This document shows, piece after piece, positions 1 to 7,762 of a DNA stretch of 38,723 bases; position 1 is the stretch's first letter, and every line of letters begins with the position of its first letter. Below the pieces are notes generated by a model. It made no database searches. It was not told where the DNA came from and was given only the letters and a program-made list of their open reading frames with translations. The DNA is from Sulfurovum sp. (GTDB lineage Bacteria; Campylobacterota; Campylobacteria; Campylobacterales; Sulfurovaceae). A program made the position numbers and the translations under genes. The stretch spans positions 1 through 38,723 of the forward strand of contig DZAQ01000003.1 of the NCBI GenBank assembly GCA_022729615.1, in the 5' to 3' direction.

Positions 1-52
1 CTTTTTATTTCCACGCAGACCTACTCGCGCAAAACTTCAAAAGAAAACAGGA

Positions 53-1348
53 CTATACCCCTGACTGAAGCAACTCTCGGACTGTCTCTCTGTCATCAAA
101 ATGGTGTTTTACCCCTTTGATCTCCTGATAATCCTCATCACCCTTGCCGAGTATCAAAAGAACTTCATTCTTTCTGAGCGCCTCAAGTGCCATTTTGATC
201 GCAACTCTTCTATCCGGTGTAGCGGTCACATTTTCTTTCCCGCGCAACCCTATAAGTATCTCCTCAAGTATCATCTCGGGAACTTCATCCCTGGGATTGT
301 CGCTTGTGACATAAATCTTTTTTGCGAAACGACCGGCGATGGCTCCCATTTTGGGGCGTTTCTCTTTGTCCCTATTGCCTCCGGCACCAAACACCACAGT
401 GATTTCTCGGTCTTTCATGCTCTCAAAAACTTTCAGCATTCCATCTTCTGTGTGTGCGAAATCGACGATTACCAATGGATTTGTACTCACAACCTCCATC
501 CGTCCCGCTACACCGCCGAAGTTTTCTACCACTTCACACACCTCTTCAACTCTTCTGCCCGTCAGCATCACGGTTGCGCCTATCGCTGCCATGAGATTTG
601 AGAGGTTAAAAAGTCCAACCATCGGAGAGTGAAATGTTGCCTCTTCACTCAAGTGCTTTATTCCTGCCGTGATGCCGTGAGTAAGCGAAAAGGCCTGTAC
701 TTTGAAGGTGGATGGCTCGTCAACTCCATAGCTTTGTGCACCCACCGGATTGTATGTGATGTTTTTAATCTCATCTTTGTTGAGCAGTTTTGGGGATCTA
801 TCCGCAAAGAAAAGACTCTTTACCCTTCTGTACTCCTCGACTGATTTGTGATAATCAAGATGATCGCTTGCGACATTGGTGTGTACTTTGAGCGCGAAAT
901 CAATCCCTTCGATCCGCTTCTGGTCAATGGCGTGAGAACTCACCTCCATGATGAAAGAGTCGCACCCCTTATCGAGTGCCATCTTCATATGGTGAAGTGT
1001 CTCTAAAATTGAAGGGGTGGTCATAGCCTTCTCTTCGAGGCGCTCCTCTAGCGCAAAAAATCCTCTTGTACCCTGAAGGGCCGGTTTTCCGCCAAGATCA
1101 AGCAAAAATGAGTAGATCGCTGCCGTTACTGTGGTTTTACCGTTTGTGCCTGTGACACCGACCACTTTGAGCCTGTCAAGCCCCCACACCTTTATAAGTT
1201 TTTCAGGTGTTATAAAATTATATTTACCTTGAAGTTTTTCAAAGTAGGGACTGTTTTGGGTCGTTTTGAGAAAAATAGTATCCGAATCTATTTGGCTCGT
1301 ATTGTCAGTCAAATATTTATAGCCATCATTTTCATACGCTAAAATCAA
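53..1348 (-). CDS. murE: UDP-N-acetylmuramoyl-tripeptide synthetase MurE (meso-diaminopimelate-adding)
   Basis: Cytoplasmic Mur ligase that adds meso-diaminopimelate to UDP-MurNAc-L-Ala-D-Glu in peptidoglycan precursor synthesis, using ATP. The 431-residue protein has the Mur-ligase P-loop GTNGKTT at about residues 67-73, the central-domain EVSSHA motif, and DNPRDE near the C-terminal domain. The DNPR box is the family signature for meso-DAP rather than lysine. The N-terminal substrate domain is about 45 residues shorter than in E. coli MurE (P-loop near 114). The start is TTG, overlapping the upstream gene's TGA (TTGA), with AAGGGAG about 7 nt upstream. It is the last gene of an nfu-hypothetical-murE unit. 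Identity is firm; the exact start is likely but not proven. Confidence 0.95.
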   Translation of the reverse strand: MILAYENDGYKYLTDNTSQIDSDTIFLKTTQNSPYFEKLQGKYNFITPEKLIKVWGLDRLKVVGVTGTNGKTTVTAAIYSFLLDLGGKPALQGTRGFFALEERLEEKAMTTPSILETLHHMKMALDKGCDSFIMEVSSHAIDQKRIEGIDFALKVHTNVASDHLDYHKSVEEYRRVKSLFFADRSPKLLNKDEIKNITYNPVGAQSYGVDEPSTFKVQAFSLTHGITAGIKHLSEEATFHSPMVGLFNLSNLMAAIGATVMLTGRRVEEVCEVVENFGGVAGRMEVVSTNPLVIVDFAHTEDGMLKVFESMKDREITVVFGAGGNRDKEKRPKMGAIAGRFAKKIYVTSDNPRDEVPEMILEEILIGLRGKENVTATPDRRVAIKMALEALRKNEVLLILGKGDEDYQEIKGVKHHFDDRETVRELLQSGV

Positions 1349-1923
1349 CCTTTTGCTCCCTTGAAATTGTTGTATAGTGAGTATATCTCCTGATCATCCC
1401 CAAATATCCCGGAGGCAGCATCAAGATAGCTCAAAGCCATACCTTCGTATCCCTCATTTGCCAATCGCTTCACAAAGTCAATAAAATCTTTTTTACTTGT
1501 GATTATCACCTTTGTCGAAAACATGATATCCTCAAATGCCTGCTTGAAGCTCCCTCGCGAAACGACAAGAGTCATAAAGTCTTCATACCGTATGCCATCA
1601 TTATACTCAAGCCCTTCTTGAATTGGATCTAGAAGAAGTTCTTGGAGTGTATTGTTGGTGTTATCCAATGCATGAATAAGATTATCAATGATCTCTACAG
1701 CATTCTCCTTCTCGTCCTTGATGATCTGATAATAATCAAACAAAGCTTGCGCATTTTCGGCATTTTCAAGTCCAAGATCACTCAAATAAACCCCGACTTT
1801 TGCATCGCCAAATTCAGGAAAATCATTAAGCAGCAATCCATAGCTCTGCATTGATTCCTCAAAATTTCCATTTATAAATTGCTTTTCAGCATGCTCTAGA
1901 AGTCTTACTAATTTAGAATTCAC
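1345..1923 (-). CDS. Conserved-type hypothetical protein, helical, TPR-like N-terminus
   Basis: 192 residues that I cannot assign to a function. The first 60 residues look like a pair of TPR-like helices (EHAEKQFINGNFEESMQSYG is a typical A/B helix pattern). The rest is mostly acidic and helical, with no signal peptide, membrane segment or catalytic motif, so it is probably a soluble cytoplasmic protein. It starts with GTG, 7 bp after the nfu stop, with only a weak AGGA upstream, and its TGA overlaps the TTG of murE. From memory, this three-gene order is shared by other Campylobacterota, which would suggest a lineage-specific conserved protein. A role linked to cell-wall synthesis or Fe-S metabolism is only guilt by association. 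Confidence 0.8.
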   Translation of the reverse strand: MNSKLVRLLEHAEKQFINGNFEESMQSYGLLLNDFPEFGDAKVGVYLSDLGLENAENAQALFDYYQIIKDEKENAVEIIDNLIHALDNTNNTLQELLLDPIQEGLEYNDGIRYEDFMTLVVSRGSFKQAFEDIMFSTKVIITSKKDFIDFVKRLANEGYEGMALSYLDAASGIFGDDQEIYSLYNNFKGAKG

Positions 1924-1930
1924 TATCTAT

Positions 1931-2209
1931 TTATCCTAATTGATCCAATTTGTCTTCCCAGCCGATAGGGACATTGACGACGACTAATTCTGGGTGAATC
2001 ATCTCTTTCATCTGCTTTTCCACACCATATTTGAGTGTTGTGCCGCTACTTGCACAGCCTATACAAGCGCCTTGCAGTTGCACAAAAATTCTTCCACTCT
2101 TGATAGCAACCAACTTGATATCACCTCCATCAAGTTTGATAGATGGACGAACCCTCTCTATCACACTCTCTACAGCCGGTTTTAAATCTTCATCACTAAA
2201 CGGGATCAT
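1931..2209 (-). CDS. NifU-like (Nfu-type) Fe-S scaffold/carrier protein
   Basis: 92-residue stand-alone Nfu domain, the C-terminal domain of NifU. It carries the CxxC pair as CIGC (C49, C52) in the family context GACIGCASSGTTL. Nfu proteins bind a [4Fe-4S] cluster between two monomers and hand it to apo-proteins in the cytoplasm. The N-terminal region contains RPSIKLDGGDI, also typical of the domain. It is the first gene of the nfu-hypothetical-murE unit. ATG is preceded by a perfect AAGGAG (2214-2219) and by a promoter with consensus -35. No IscU-like N-terminal domain is attached, so it is Nfu-type rather than full NifU. Confidence 0.92.
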   Translation of the reverse strand: MIPFSDEDLKPAVESVIERVRPSIKLDGGDIKLVAIKSGRIFVQLQGACIGCASSGTTLKYGVEKQMKEMIHPELVVVNVPIGWEDKLDQLG

Positions 2210-2249
2210 TTGACTCCTTCTTCACAAAAACTCTCTATAAGTTATTTTA

Positions 2250-2278
2250 TATATACAATAAAATAGGGATATTGTCAA
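2250..2278 (-). promoter_or_regulatory. Promoter of the nfu-hypothetical-murE unit
   Basis: Read on the minus strand, TTGACA (2273-2278) is followed by a 17-bp spacer and TATATA (2250-2255). A perfect sigma70 -35 is uncommon in this lineage. The start would be about 35 nt upstream of nfu and would separate this unit from the ribosomal operon. Confidence 0.6.
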
Positions 2279-2331
2279 GCATTTTCATTTGTGTCTGATT
2301 GTAACTGATAGTAGATTTATAAAATGTATTC

Positions 2332-2345
2332 AAGGCAAGCGCCTT
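2332..2345 (-). terminator. Weak hairpin at the end of the ribosomal operon
   Basis: AAGGC-gctt-GCCTT stem-loop just after rplQ on the minus strand. It is followed by ATACATTTT rather than a clean T-run, so it may be an inefficient terminator or just a stabilising 3' hairpin. It lies in the 154-bp gap between rplQ and nfu, whose other content is the nfu promoter. Confidence 0.25.
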
Positions 2346-2363
2346 AAATATCAATTGAACCGA

Positions 2364-2714
2364 TTAGACCAGTTCAATAATTGCCATAGGCGCTGCATCG
2401 CCCTTGCGCAATCGTGTCTTAATGATACGAGTGTATCCACCATTTCTCTCTGCATACTTTGGAGCAATCTCAGTCACCATCTTGTTTGTGCATGCTTTGT
2501 CTTGAAGCATTGCAAAGATAGCTCTGTGCGAATTGGCATCATTTGCAGAGGCCTTTGTAATCAACTTCTCAAAATAACTTCTTAGCTCTTTTGCCTTTGG
2601 AAGAGTGGTCTCAATTTTGCTCTCGTTAATCAAAGCAATAGAGAGGTTCTTTAAAAGCGCGGCTCTATGAGAAGAAGTTCTCGTAAGTTTACGATATCCG
2701 TGTCTATGTCTCAT
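2364..2714 (-). CDS. rplQ: 50S ribosomal protein L17
   Basis: 116-residue L17, a large-subunit protein near the exit-tunnel side that contacts 23S rRNA. The N-terminus MRHRHGYRKLTRTSSHRAAL matches the highly conserved L17 start (RHrkxxrkLxRtssHR). The C-terminus ends in TRLRKGDAAPMAIIELV, as usual for the family. It is the last gene of the S10-spc-alpha cluster, 10 bp after rpoA, the standard bacterial position. ATG start. Confidence 0.97.
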   Translation of the reverse strand: MRHRHGYRKLTRTSSHRAALLKNLSIALINESKIETTLPKAKELRSYFEKLITKASANDANSHRAIFAMLQDKACTNKMVTEIAPKYAERNGGYTRIIKTRLRKGDAAPMAIIELV

Positions 2715-2724
2715 TGAGATTCCT

Positions 2725-3723
2725 TTATTGTTTTAGTTTTTCAATTTTTTTTACAAGATTTGCTCTTGTGGTATCACCAAGTTCATACTCGGCACCATAA
2801 CCCATCTCGTCAAGTTTCTCATTGATCTCGTCAAATGATTTTTTACCAAGATTCTTGACCTCTTTGAGCTCTTTTTCACCCATAAGAACCAATTCGCCAA
2901 GGTATTTTATCCCTGACCTGTCAAGCGAATTAAAACTTCTTGCGCTCAGTCCCAGTGAATCAACGCCCACTATAAATGGTTTTAATTCTCCATCTTTGGC
3001 AGAACTGACTCTTCCGGAGTCTATGGCAACATCAAGGACGCCGTTAAAAACAGAGAGCTGCTTATGCATGGTTGCCAAAGCATTACTGAAGGCTTCAATA
3101 GGTTCAATTTGGCTATTGGTTACTATATCAAATGTAATTTTCTCATAGTTTGGATTATCCTCAACCAATATTGGCTCGATCTTATAATTCGCCTTTCTTA
3201 CCGGTGTAAAAAATGCATCCAATGCGATACTGTCACTGTCGACTTCGCTTTGAAGATCTTCGCTCGGAACATAGCCGATACCTCTAGTAATGACGACTGT
3301 AAAATTTAATTCTGCATCCTCATTGAGTGTTGCCAAATGTAAATCTCCATTTACAACTTCAATCTTGTTATTATTTAAATCCTGAGCTTTTACCTCTTTG
3401 TGTCCCGTAAAAGAGTAGTTGACCTCAACACGCTCGCTCTCATCTTTTATCTTGAAGTGAATATTCTTCAAATTGATGATAAAGACGGCAACATCTTCGT
3501 GCATACCTCTTAGATTGTCAAATTCATGAGATGCACCTTCTATCTTGACAGATATCGGTGCATACCCTATTGAACTGCTCAAGATAAGTCTTCTTAAAGG
3601 ATGTGCGAGCGTCACTGCGTAACCGCTCTCAAAAGGGTAAGCGATTATCTCAGCCCTGTTTGCACTTAATTCTCTTACTTCCACTTCAGTTGGCATAAAT
3701 GGCGCAATTTTTATTTTTTTCAT
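2725..3723 (-). CDS. rpoA: RNA polymerase alpha subunit
   Basis: 332 residues. The alpha subunit dimerises to nucleate RNA polymerase assembly. The N-terminal domain (about 1-230) includes the conserved GYAVTLAHPLRRLILSS segment, and the C-terminal domain (about 255-332) has the helix-hairpin-helix pattern RSFNSLDRSGIKYLGELV and VKNLGKKSFDEI used for UP-element DNA and activator contacts. Length is normal for the family. ATG start, 20 bp downstream of rpsD and 10 bp upstream of rplQ, so transcription is expected to be shared with the alpha-operon ribosomal proteins. Confidence 0.98.
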   Translation of the reverse strand: MKKIKIAPFMPTEVEVRELSANRAEIIAYPFESGYAVTLAHPLRRLILSSSIGYAPISVKIEGASHEFDNLRGMHEDVAVFIINLKNIHFKIKDESERVEVNYSFTGHKEVKAQDLNNNKIEVVNGDLHLATLNEDAELNFTVVITRGIGYVPSEDLQSEVDSDSIALDAFFTPVRKANYKIEPILVEDNPNYEKITFDIVTNSQIEPIEAFSNALATMHKQLSVFNGVLDVAIDSGRVSSAKDGELKPFIVGVDSLGLSARSFNSLDRSGIKYLGELVLMGEKELKEVKNLGKKSFDEINEKLDEMGYGAEYELGDTTRANLVKKIEKLKQ

Positions 3724-3743
3724 TGGCGTACCCCTTTCAGTGA

Positions 3744-4370
3744 TTATTTAGAGTAAAGTTCTACGATAAGTCTCTCTTCGATTGGAATAGAAACATCCTC
3801 TCTTTCGGGCACTCTTGAGAAGATACCAAATAGCTTCTCTTTATCGACATCAACCCAATCAACCAAACCTGTTTGATTTGTCAACTCCATGCTTCTTACA
3901 ATTTGGGGATTATTTTTGCTTTTTTCTCTTATTTCAACTTTTTGTCCGGCTTTGATTCTGCAAGATGGGATATTTACTTTTTTCCCATCCAGAAGAATGT
4001 GACCATGTGAAACAAACTGTCGAGCCGATGCTCTTGTAGTTGCAAATCCCATTCTATAAACAACATTATCCAATCTCTGTTCAAGCAATTGAACTAAGAT
4101 ATTCCCTGTATTTCCCTCTTTTCTGTTCGCTTCAATATAGAGTGATCTAAATTGTTTTTCGCTAATTCCATACATGAATTTAGCTTTTTGTTTCTCTCTA
4201 AGCTGCAATCCGTATTCACTGATTTTCGATCTTCTCTGCCCGTGCTGTCCTGGTGCATAAGGTCTCTTTTCGAGCGCGCTTTTGCCGGCAAGTCTTCTCT
4301 CGCCTTTCAAACCAAGATCAACACCAAGTCTTCTTTCTAGCTTCTCAACCGGACCTGTATATCTTGCCAT
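3744..4370 (-). CDS. rpsD: 30S ribosomal protein S4
   Basis: 208-residue S4, a primary 16S rRNA binder. It starts MARYTGPVEKLERRLGVDL and contains the S4 RNA-binding domain (RLDNVVYRMGFATTRASARQ... HILLDGKKVNIPS). The N-terminal zinc cysteines of some S4 proteins are absent, so this is the zinc-free form. In E. coli and Bacillus, S4 represses its own operon by binding leader mRNA; whether that holds here is unknown, but a structured leader exists upstream of rpmJ. The 76-bp gap to rpsK holds only an AT-rich inverted repeat (4413-4432). Confidence 0.98.
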   Translation of the reverse strand: MARYTGPVEKLERRLGVDLGLKGERRLAGKSALEKRPYAPGQHGQRRSKISEYGLQLREKQKAKFMYGISEKQFRSLYIEANRKEGNTGNILVQLLEQRLDNVVYRMGFATTRASARQFVSHGHILLDGKKVNIPSCRIKAGQKVEIREKSKNNPQIVRSMELTNQTGLVDWVDVDKEKLFGIFSRVPEREDVSIPIEERLIVELYSK

Positions 4371-4446
4371 CTGTTAAAACCTTTATATATTTTTCTTTAT
4401 TGTCAATCGGCATTGAAAAAATTAATTTTCAATAACCACTAAAAAC

Positions 4447-4821
4447 TTATACTCTTCTCGCTTTTGGAGGTCTGCAGCCATTGTGCGGAAGCGGTGTGAT
4501 GTCTTTGATAAAAGAGACACGAATTCCCTCTATAGCGCCAACTGCTTTTACTGCTGTATCTCTGCCGGAGCCAGGTCCTTGTACTTTGATACCAACCTCT
4601 TTGACCCCATTCTCTTTGGCTTTTGCCAACGCATCAGCTACTGCCTCTGTTGCTGCAAACGGAGTAGATTTCTTGCTTCCCTTGAAACCAAGAGCGCCTG
4701 CACTGCTCCAAGATATAACATTGCCCATCTCGTCTGTAACCGTTATAACAGTGTTGTTAAATGTGGCTGCTATATAGACAATGCCTTTGGCAATACTCTT
4801 TTTTACTTTTTTCTTCGCCAT
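4447..4821 (-). CDS. rpsK: 30S ribosomal protein S11
   Basis: 124-residue S11 of the small-subunit platform. Characteristic segments are IVYIAATFNNTVITVTDEMG, the SSAGALGFKGSKKSTPFAA stretch and the C-terminal PLPHNGCRPPKARRV, which is close to invariant in bacteria. ATG start, 15 bp after rpsM. Confidence 0.98.
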   Translation of the reverse strand: MAKKKVKKSIAKGIVYIAATFNNTVITVTDEMGNVISWSSAGALGFKGSKKSTPFAATEAVADALAKAKENGVKEVGIKVQGPGSGRDTAVKAVGAIEGIRVSFIKDITPLPHNGCRPPKARRV

Positions 4822-4836
4822 TTATCCTGCTCCTGC

Positions 4837-5199
4837 TTATGCCGCGCCAACGGTTTTTCTTTTACCTTTGCGAGTTCTTGCATTGGTTTTTGTTTTTTGC
4901 CCTCTTACCGGAAGACCTTTTCTATGTCTGAGACCTCTGTAGCTGCCAAGATCCATCAAGTTTTTGATATTCATGGCAACCTCTTTTCTCAAGTCACCCT
5001 CAACCATATACTTATCTTGGATCTCTTTACGAATAATCGCTGCTTCGGCATCACTCAATTCAAAGACTCTCTTGTTGTAATCAATACCGGTTACATCAAG
5101 AATTTTTCTTGATGTATGTAAGCCAATACCAAAAATGTATGTGAGCGCATACTCCATTCTCTTTTTTTTAGGTAAATCAACACCTGCTATACGAGCCAT
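4837..5199 (-). CDS. rpsM: 30S ribosomal protein S13
   Basis: 120-residue S13 of the small-subunit head, which contacts the P-site tRNA and L5. It begins MARIAGVDLPKKKRMEYALT and ends with the conserved basic tail RGLRHRKGLPVRGQKTKTNA and following residues. It lies 2 bp downstream of rpmJ. Confidence 0.98.
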   Translation of the reverse strand: MARIAGVDLPKKKRMEYALTYIFGIGLHTSRKILDVTGIDYNKRVFELSDAEAAIIRKEIQDKYMVEGDLRKEVAMNIKNLMDLGSYRGLRHRKGLPVRGQKTKTNARTRKGKRKTVGAA

Positions 5200-5201
5200 A
5201 T

Positions 5202-5315
5202 TTATCCTTGTCTCTGTTTATGTTTTGGATCTTTACAAATCACGCGTACTATACCTTTGCGTTTGATGATCTTGCAATCATCGCACATCTTTTTGACCGA
5301 TGGTCTAACCTTCAT
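5202..5315 (-). CDS. rpmJ: 50S ribosomal protein L36 (zinc form)
   Basis: 37-residue L36. It reads MKVRPSVKKMCDDCKIIKRK and so on to ...KQRQG. C11, C14, C27 and H32 form the CCCH zinc site, so this is the zinc-bearing (C+) paralogue. ATG start with AGGAG (GACAGGAGACGATC) upstream. It is the first gene after the long leader, so it probably heads the rpmJ-rpsM-rpsK-rpsD-rpoA-rplQ transcript. Confidence 0.96.
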   Translation of the reverse strand: MKVRPSVKKMCDDCKIIKRKGIVRVICKDPKHKQRQG

Positions 5316-5469
5316 GATCGTCTCCTGTCTTAAAATTGCACTTTTTTGGACTATTGAACCGTCCTATTATTGTGCGGAGTGCTGAGTTGATGCCCTCCGA
5401 TCCTTGTATATTCAGTGCATATATACAAAGTTCCTTCACACAGTCCCATACCAAATTAGAGTTTGGGGT
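5316..5469 (-). promoter_or_regulatory. Putative structured mRNA leader of the rpmJ/alpha operon
   Basis: About 150 nt with no ORF between the internal promoter and rpmJ. Read on the minus strand it can form CCAAA/TTTGG near its 5' end, a 10-bp stem with one wobble and a 9-nt loop (arms at 5421-5430 and 5402-5411), a CGGAG/CTCCG hairpin (5395-5399 with 5375-5379), and a small GGAC/GTCC stem before the AGGAG ribosome site. Leader RNAs bound by S4 regulate the alpha operon in other bacteria; a similar role here is inference. Confidence 0.45.
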
Positions 5470-5475
5470 CGCAAT

Positions 5476-5490
5476 TATATCAAAAATAAA
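5476..5490 (-). promoter_or_regulatory. Internal promoter for the rpmJ-rplQ segment
   Basis: On the minus strand TTTTTGATATAATTGCG contains a perfect -10 TATAAT (5476-5481) preceded by T-rich DNA, the usual sigma70 layout in Campylobacterota. It sits about 18 bp past the infA stop. The same TTTTGATATAAT string occurs before the L,D-transpeptidase and LysR genes in this window. Confidence 0.6.
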
Positions 5491-5498
5491 ATAAAATT

Positions 5499-5717
5499 TT
5501 ACTTATATCTAAAGGTAATTCTCCCTTTGTCCAAACTATATGGGGTCAGTTCCACCTTTACCTTGTCTCCCGGGAGTATTTTTATGTAGTGCATTCTCAT
5601 TTTGCCGGCTATATGGCAAAGCACTATGTGTTTATTATCAAGCTCTACTCTAAATGTTGCATTAGGCAGCGCTTCGATCACCTTTCCGTCAATCTCTATG
5701 ACATCATCTTTTGCCAT
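5499..5717 (-). CDS. infA: Translation initiation factor IF-1
   Basis: 72-residue single OB-fold protein that binds the 30S A site during initiation. MAKDDVIEIDGKVIEALPNA, KMRMHYIKILPGDKVKVELT and the ending GRITFRYK are typical for the family, and the length is exactly that expected. It lies 26 bp after map and before the long gap to rpmJ, as in other merged spc-alpha clusters that keep infA between map and rpmJ. Confidence 0.97.
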   Translation of the reverse strand: MAKDDVIEIDGKVIEALPNATFRVELDNKHIVLCHIAGKMRMHYIKILPGDKVKVELTPYSLDKGRITFRYK

Positions 5718-5743
5718 TTACATTCCTTTTGTTTTGTTATGCG

Positions 5744-6499
5744 CTAAGGCAAAGTTAAGATGGCAGCCCGACCATCTATGACTGCTACTTGATGCTCATA
5801 GTGGCTTGTCCGCAATCCATCATCGCTCAAAACCGACCACTTATCATCCTTGATGAGCGGATTGCCGCTTTTTTGGCATACCATCGGCTCAAGGCAGAAT
5901 ACCATCCCGTTTTTAATCTTAGATCCCTGCTTTGGCTTGCCCTCAAGATAGTTCGGGATATTTGGCTCCTCGTGCGGTCTCGACCCTATTCCGTGTCCGC
6001 AATAATCGCGAAGCGGAACAAAACCGGCATCTCGTATAAACTTCTCAAGAATAAAGCTCAATTCTTTAAAATGCATTTCGGCTTTTATGGATTTGATTGT
6101 ATGAAAGAGTGCATTTTTAGAGCATGAGATCAAAGCCTCATCCTCTCGGCTTACCTCTCCGATAGGAATAGTCACCGCGGCATCGCCATAGTATCCATCA
6201 AGCTTCACGCCGATATCGAGACCCAGAATATCACCATTTTGGATCCTTTGATCGGTTGGAACACCATGGATGCAAACCTCATTGAGCGAAGTACAGACAG
6301 AGCCGCTAAAACCATAGAGTCCTTTAAATGAAGGGATGGCTCCTTGTGAATGGATAAACTCTTCCCCCATCTTGTCAATCTCCAAGAGTGTCATACCCGG
6401 ATGGATATTATTCTGAAGGTATTCCAGTGTCAACCCGACAATTTTGCCGGCTCTTCGGAGCTTCTCTATCTCATCGGGTCTTCTGATGGGAATAGCCAT
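5744..6499 (-). CDS. map: Methionine aminopeptidase, type I
   Basis: 251-residue cytoplasmic metalloprotease that removes the initiator Met from nascent proteins. The pita-bread fold ligands are recognisable: the two aspartates in LGLDIGVKLDGYYGDAA, the histidine in YCGHGIGSRPHEEP, the glutamate in FCLEPMV and a late glutamate in HYEHQVAVID. No N-terminal extension, so type Ia. Its ATG overlaps the secY stop by 1 bp (TAATG), indicating translational coupling. Confidence 0.96.
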   Translation of the reverse strand: MAIPIRRPDEIEKLRRAGKIVGLTLEYLQNNIHPGMTLLEIDKMGEEFIHSQGAIPSFKGLYGFSGSVCTSLNEVCIHGVPTDQRIQNGDILGLDIGVKLDGYYGDAAVTIPIGEVSREDEALISCSKNALFHTIKSIKAEMHFKELSFILEKFIRDAGFVPLRDYCGHGIGSRPHEEPNIPNYLEGKPKQGSKIKNGMVFCLEPMVCQKSGNPLIKDDKWSVLSDDGLRTSHYEHQVAVIDGRAAILTLP

Positions 6500-7761
6500 T
6501 AAAGTCCCACATTTCCTAGTGCATTGTATTGATTCATTGTTCTTTGAGCCTCGACTTTACGCATTGTATCCAGTGCCACCTGCACGACTATCAATACTGA
6601 GGTTCCGCCAAAATAGAAACTTGCTCCCAAAGAGTTGATAAAGATAAACGGAACCGTAGAGATGATACCCAAATAGAGCGATCCTGAAGCTGTCAATCTG
6701 CTTGCAACCTCATTGAGAAACTCTTTTGTATGCTCTCCGGGTCTTACGCCGGGGATAAATCCGCCCTGTCGTTTCAAATTTTCAGAGATATCTTTCGCAT
6801 TGAATGCGATAGATGCATAAAAAAATGCAAAAAAGATAACAAGCAAAAAGGTCAATACATTGAAAACTATACCGCCAGGAGCAAGTATATCTGCTATTTT
6901 TGTCACGATAGAATTGCTGCTTGACTGAAGCATAGTCAAAGGAAACATCAAAATCGCGGATGCGAAAATTGGCGGAATGACGCCTGAAAGATTTATCTTC
7001 ACAGGAATATAGTTCATCACTCTTCTATGCTGATTTTGGATTATAGTTTTCCTTGAATAGGAGATGGGAACTCTTCGTTCTCCTAATTCTATATAGATAA
7101 TGATAAAAATGGTCAGCAGCATGATCGCAAATATTGCCAAGACTGCAAGAAAGTTCATCTCCCCTGCATTCACAGCCCTGATAGTATTTGATATCGCCGA
7201 GGGAATTCCCGAAACAATTCCCGCAAAGATGATCAGCGATATACCGTTTCCGATCCCTTTTTGGGTGATCTGCTCTCCTATCCACATCAAAAGCATTGTT
7301 CCGGCAAGCATAGAGAATACTGCGATAACCGTAAATATTGTAGGATCTATCATCACGGCACTTGCGCCATTTTTGCCGGTCATACTTTGGAGTCCCATCG
7401 AAACACCAACTGCCTGCACCACAGTAATGAAAATAGTAGCATAGCGGATGATCTGCATATATTTTTGCATACCGTCTCGTTCTTTTTTCATTTGACCAAG
7501 CGTAGGAAATGTGGCTGCTAGAAGTTCCATAACGATAGATGCTGTTATGTAGGGCATAATGCCGAGGGAGATGATACTGAGTCTGCTTATAGCTTCACCG
7601 CTAAACATATTAGCCAACCCCAAGGCGTTGTTGGTATTGTTATCAAAAAACTCTTTGATAACACCCAAATCAACACCCGGAGTCGGGATATAGGCTAAAA
7701 CTCTATAAACAAAAAGAAATCCCAATGTGATCAGGATCTTTTGAGTTAAGGCATTACCCAT
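6499..7761 (-). CDS. secY: Preprotein translocase channel subunit SecY
   Basis: 420-residue inner-membrane protein with about ten transmembrane helices, the pore of the Sec translocon used by the T2SS and L,D-transpeptidase signal-peptide proteins in this window. Recognisable parts are the early FVYRVLAYIPTPGVDL, the plug/TM2 region, the cytoplasmic loop GERRVPISYSRKT, and the C-terminal RPGEHTKEFL and MNQYNALGNVGL. I chose the ATG at 7761 (MGNALTQKI); the frame stays open upstream to 7827, but that would overlap rplO by about 65 bp and add a non-SecY basic extension. Confidence 0.97.
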   Translation of the reverse strand: MGNALTQKILITLGFLFVYRVLAYIPTPGVDLGVIKEFFDNNTNNALGLANMFSGEAISRLSIISLGIMPYITASIVMELLAATFPTLGQMKKERDGMQKYMQIIRYATIFITVVQAVGVSMGLQSMTGKNGASAVMIDPTIFTVIAVFSMLAGTMLLMWIGEQITQKGIGNGISLIIFAGIVSGIPSAISNTIRAVNAGEMNFLAVLAIFAIMLLTIFIIIYIELGERRVPISYSRKTIIQNQHRRVMNYIPVKINLSGVIPPIFASAILMFPLTMLQSSSNSIVTKIADILAPGGIVFNVLTFLLVIFFAFFYASIAFNAKDISENLKRQGGFIPGVRPGEHTKEFLNEVASRLTASGSLYLGIISTVPFIFINSLGASFYFGGTSVLIVVQVALDTMRKVEAQRTMNQYNALGNVGL

Positions 7762-7762
7762 A

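Noticed and set aside
1..52. Possible gene at the left edge
   Set aside because: Too short to support a call in either direction; no ribosome site or start was convincing.
4413..4432. AT-rich inverted repeat between rpsK and rpsD as a terminator or promoter
   Set aside because: The stem is all A/T apart from one pair and sits inside an operon. The nearby TTGACA lacks a correctly spaced -10.
4483..5112. 209-codon plus-strand open frame opposite rpsK and rpsM
   Set aside because: It is a shadow of two certain ribosomal genes. The translation is cysteine- and phenylalanine-rich with no domain pattern.
5330..5350. Possible tRNA T-arm (GGTTCAATA within GGAC/GTCC) on the minus strand
   Set aside because: No acceptor stem, anticodon arm or CCA-side pairing could be built around it; better explained as part of the rpmJ leader.
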